Assembly (NCBI GenBank): GCA_027039465.1
Contig: JALWEA010000637.1
Coordinates: 1-6,317 of the forward strand
DNA from: Calditrichia bacterium
GTDB lineage: Bacteria > Calditrichota > Calditrichia > Calditrichales > Calditrichaceae
DNA: 6,317 nucleotides
Direction: 5' to 3'
Each line of letters opens with the position of its first letter. The first letter of the stretch is position 1. Below the pieces are notes generated by a model. That model did no database searches. It was not told the DNA's origin and was given only the letters and a program-made list of their open reading frames with translations. The translations under genes and the position numbers were made by a program. Of the stretch, positions 5,348-6,317 are shown piece after piece.

Positions 5348-5788
5348 TTGAAGACAATGAGAACCATTTTAACACAAAAGGGGCGCACGGTTTGGACAAT
5401 CAGCCCGGAAGCCACGGTTTTGGAAGCGTTAAAGAAAATGGCCGATAAAAATGTGGGCGCTTTGTTGGTCATGGATGAAAATGACGAACATCTTTACGGC
5501 ATTATTTCGGAACGCGACGTGGCTCGCAAACTGGATATTCAGGGACGGCGGGCTGCCGATACCAAAGTAAAAGAAATTATGACACATGAAATCGTAGCGC
5601 TTGAACCGCAACACACGGCCGAAGAAGCCATGGCCGTTATGATTGACAAACACATTCGCCACTTGCCCGTTATTGAAAACGACAAACTTATGGGATTGAT
5701 TTCAATCGGCGATGTGGTTAAAGCGGTGATCAAAGATCAAAAATTTACAATCGATCAATTGGTAAAATACATTGTCGGAGAATACTAA
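5348..5788 (+). CDS. Tandem CBS-domain protein (Bateman module)
   Basis: The gene encodes a 146-residue stand-alone CBS pair. CBS1 spans about residues 13-66 (NVGALLVMD, then YGIISERDVARKL) and CBS2 about 74-131 (HIRHLPVIE, then LMGLISIGDVVKAVI). Such pairs fold into a cleft that commonly binds AMP, ADP, ATP or S-adenosylmethionine and serve as energy or metabolite sensors. No catalytic domain is attached, so its partner is unknown. The C-terminal extension (FTIDQLVKYIVGEY) is common in small CBS proteins. No signal peptide is present, so it should be cytoplasmic. TTG at 5348 is chosen because the AAGGAGG site lies seven bases upstream. It has its own upstream palindrome and a strong terminator, so it is probably monocistronic. 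Confidence 0.9.
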   Translation: MKTMRTILTQKGRTVWTISPEATVLEALKKMADKNVGALLVMDENDEHLYGIISERDVARKLDIQGRRAADTKVKEIMTHEIVALEPQHTAEEAMAVMIDKHIRHLPVIENDKLMGLISIGDVVKAVIKDQKFTIDQLVKYIVGEY

Positions 5789-5805
5789 CACTCCGTTCAA
5801 AATAG

Positions 5806-5843
5806 AAAATGCAGGATGTCGTTGACGCATCCTGCATTTTTTT
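5806..5843 (+). terminator. Strong intrinsic terminator after the CBS gene
   Basis: AAAATGCAGGATG (5806-5818) pairs perfectly with CATCCTGCATTTT (5828-5840) around a nine-base loop and continues into a seven-T run (5837-5843). It begins 17 bases after the stop codon. Confidence 0.9.
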
Positions 5844-5988
5844 ACCTGCCTATTACGTAACGACCGAGCTAAACGAATTTTTCACAAGCCAAAAAACTTT
5901 CACTTGGCGATAACTTTCTCATTGATCGGATTCATCGCCCGCGTGGCAAATTTCGGTTGTGTGATTTGTTCTATGGATGACCATTATG

Positions 5989-6317
5989 CTATTTGATTTC
6001 AGATAATTTCTTAATAATCAATTCAAGAGATTCATGTGGAGTTATTGATTCATTTGGAATATATAAATGATTTCCTTTTTGGAACCAAATAAATATTCCT
6101 TTAGGTGTAATTTTTGTTTGATATATATCTTTCAAATCAACTTTTATTTTAGACAAAGGACTTTGAATTTCAAAAAAATCTTGAAAAAAATTAATAACTA
6201 TATCGCTGTTATCATTTTTATTGTTTAATCTATTAGAAATCCAATTTAATTTATGCCGTTTGAAAGATATTAATTCAAATATACCTATAGCTATTACAGC
6301 AATACTAACAATAATAA
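5989..6317 (-). CDS. C-terminal part of an AT-rich gene, unknown function (partial)
   Basis: An open minus-strand frame enters from the right edge and ends at TAG (5989-5991). It encodes 108 visible residues with no start codon needed in the window. The visible part opens with a transmembrane-like stretch (IIVSIAVIAIGIFELISF), then a basic turn (KRHKLNW) and about 80 soluble residues, ending in IPNESITPHESLELIIKK and LSEIK. The pattern of a short membrane anchor, KGIFIWFQKGNHLYIP and a final helix resembles YcxB-like/PH-like membrane proteins, but this is only a tentative likeness. Base composition, roughly a quarter G+C by eye, is far below eno and the barrel gene, suggesting foreign origin or relaxed selection. 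No clear terminator follows. Confidence 0.6.
   Translation of the reverse strand, partial: IIVSIAVIAIGIFELISFKRHKLNWISNRLNNKNDNSDIVINFFQDFFEIQSPLSKIKVDLKDIYQTKITPKGIFIWFQKGNHLYIPNESITPHESLELIIKKLSEIK

Noticed and set aside
5888..5939. Terminator for the right-edge minus-strand gene
   Set aside because: GCCAA/TTGGC and GGCGAT/ATCGCC dyads exist, but neither is followed by a T-run in the minus-strand direction.

Overview
The window reads as bacterial chromosome from a Gram-negative organism. The evidence is an outer-membrane beta-barrel protein with a cleavable signal peptide, a lipoprotein, clear Shine-Dalgarno sites, and intrinsic terminators. The eno-ftsB pairing, the aromatic-rich barrel and the intergenic dispersed repeats suggest a member of the Fibrobacterota/Chlorobiota/Bacteroidota (FCB) group, perhaps Calditrichota. 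That placement is inference and has not been tested against any database.

Layout: bases 1-63 may be the basic C-terminal tail of an upstream gene, followed by a weak terminator near 179-196. Enolase (358-1641, +) is followed by a strong intrinsic terminator. Three bases after the U-tract begins an FtsB/DivIC-type division protein (1690-2016, +). Its end carries the ribosome-binding site of a large outer-membrane beta-barrel protein (to 3797, +), whose best start is a non-canonical ATC. Bases 3798-4395 hold no convincing gene. They carry a GGGTTAA tandem tract, a 112-bp element with terminal inverted repeats, and a second nested inverted-repeat element. A DUF3179 lipoprotein follows on the minus strand (4396-5079). 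An AT-rich divergent intergenic region separates it from a two-CBS-domain protein (5348-5788, +) with a strong SD site and its own terminator. The right edge holds the C-terminal part of an AT-rich minus-strand gene (5989-6317) of unknown function.

The most notable observation is in the DUF3179 gene. Its reading frame is interrupted by one in-frame TGA, exactly where relatives carry the first Cys of their TYCPL(C) motif. The same frame then continues for 91 codons that carry the rest of the family's conserved motifs. Twenty bases beyond the TGA is a hairpin with a five-base CGUGU loop, which fits the geometry expected of a bacterial SECIS element. The gene is therefore probably a selenoprotein: a lipid-anchored DUF3179 protein of about 227 residues with selenocysteine at 136. 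A conventional gene caller would split it into two fragments or call it a pseudogene.

Functionally, eno is glycolytic, ftsB belongs to the divisome, the barrel is an envelope protein, the DUF3179 lipoprotein is probably periplasm-facing and possibly redox-active, and the CBS protein is a likely adenine-nucleotide sensor. Only ftsB and the barrel gene look tightly coupled; the others appear to be separate transcription units.
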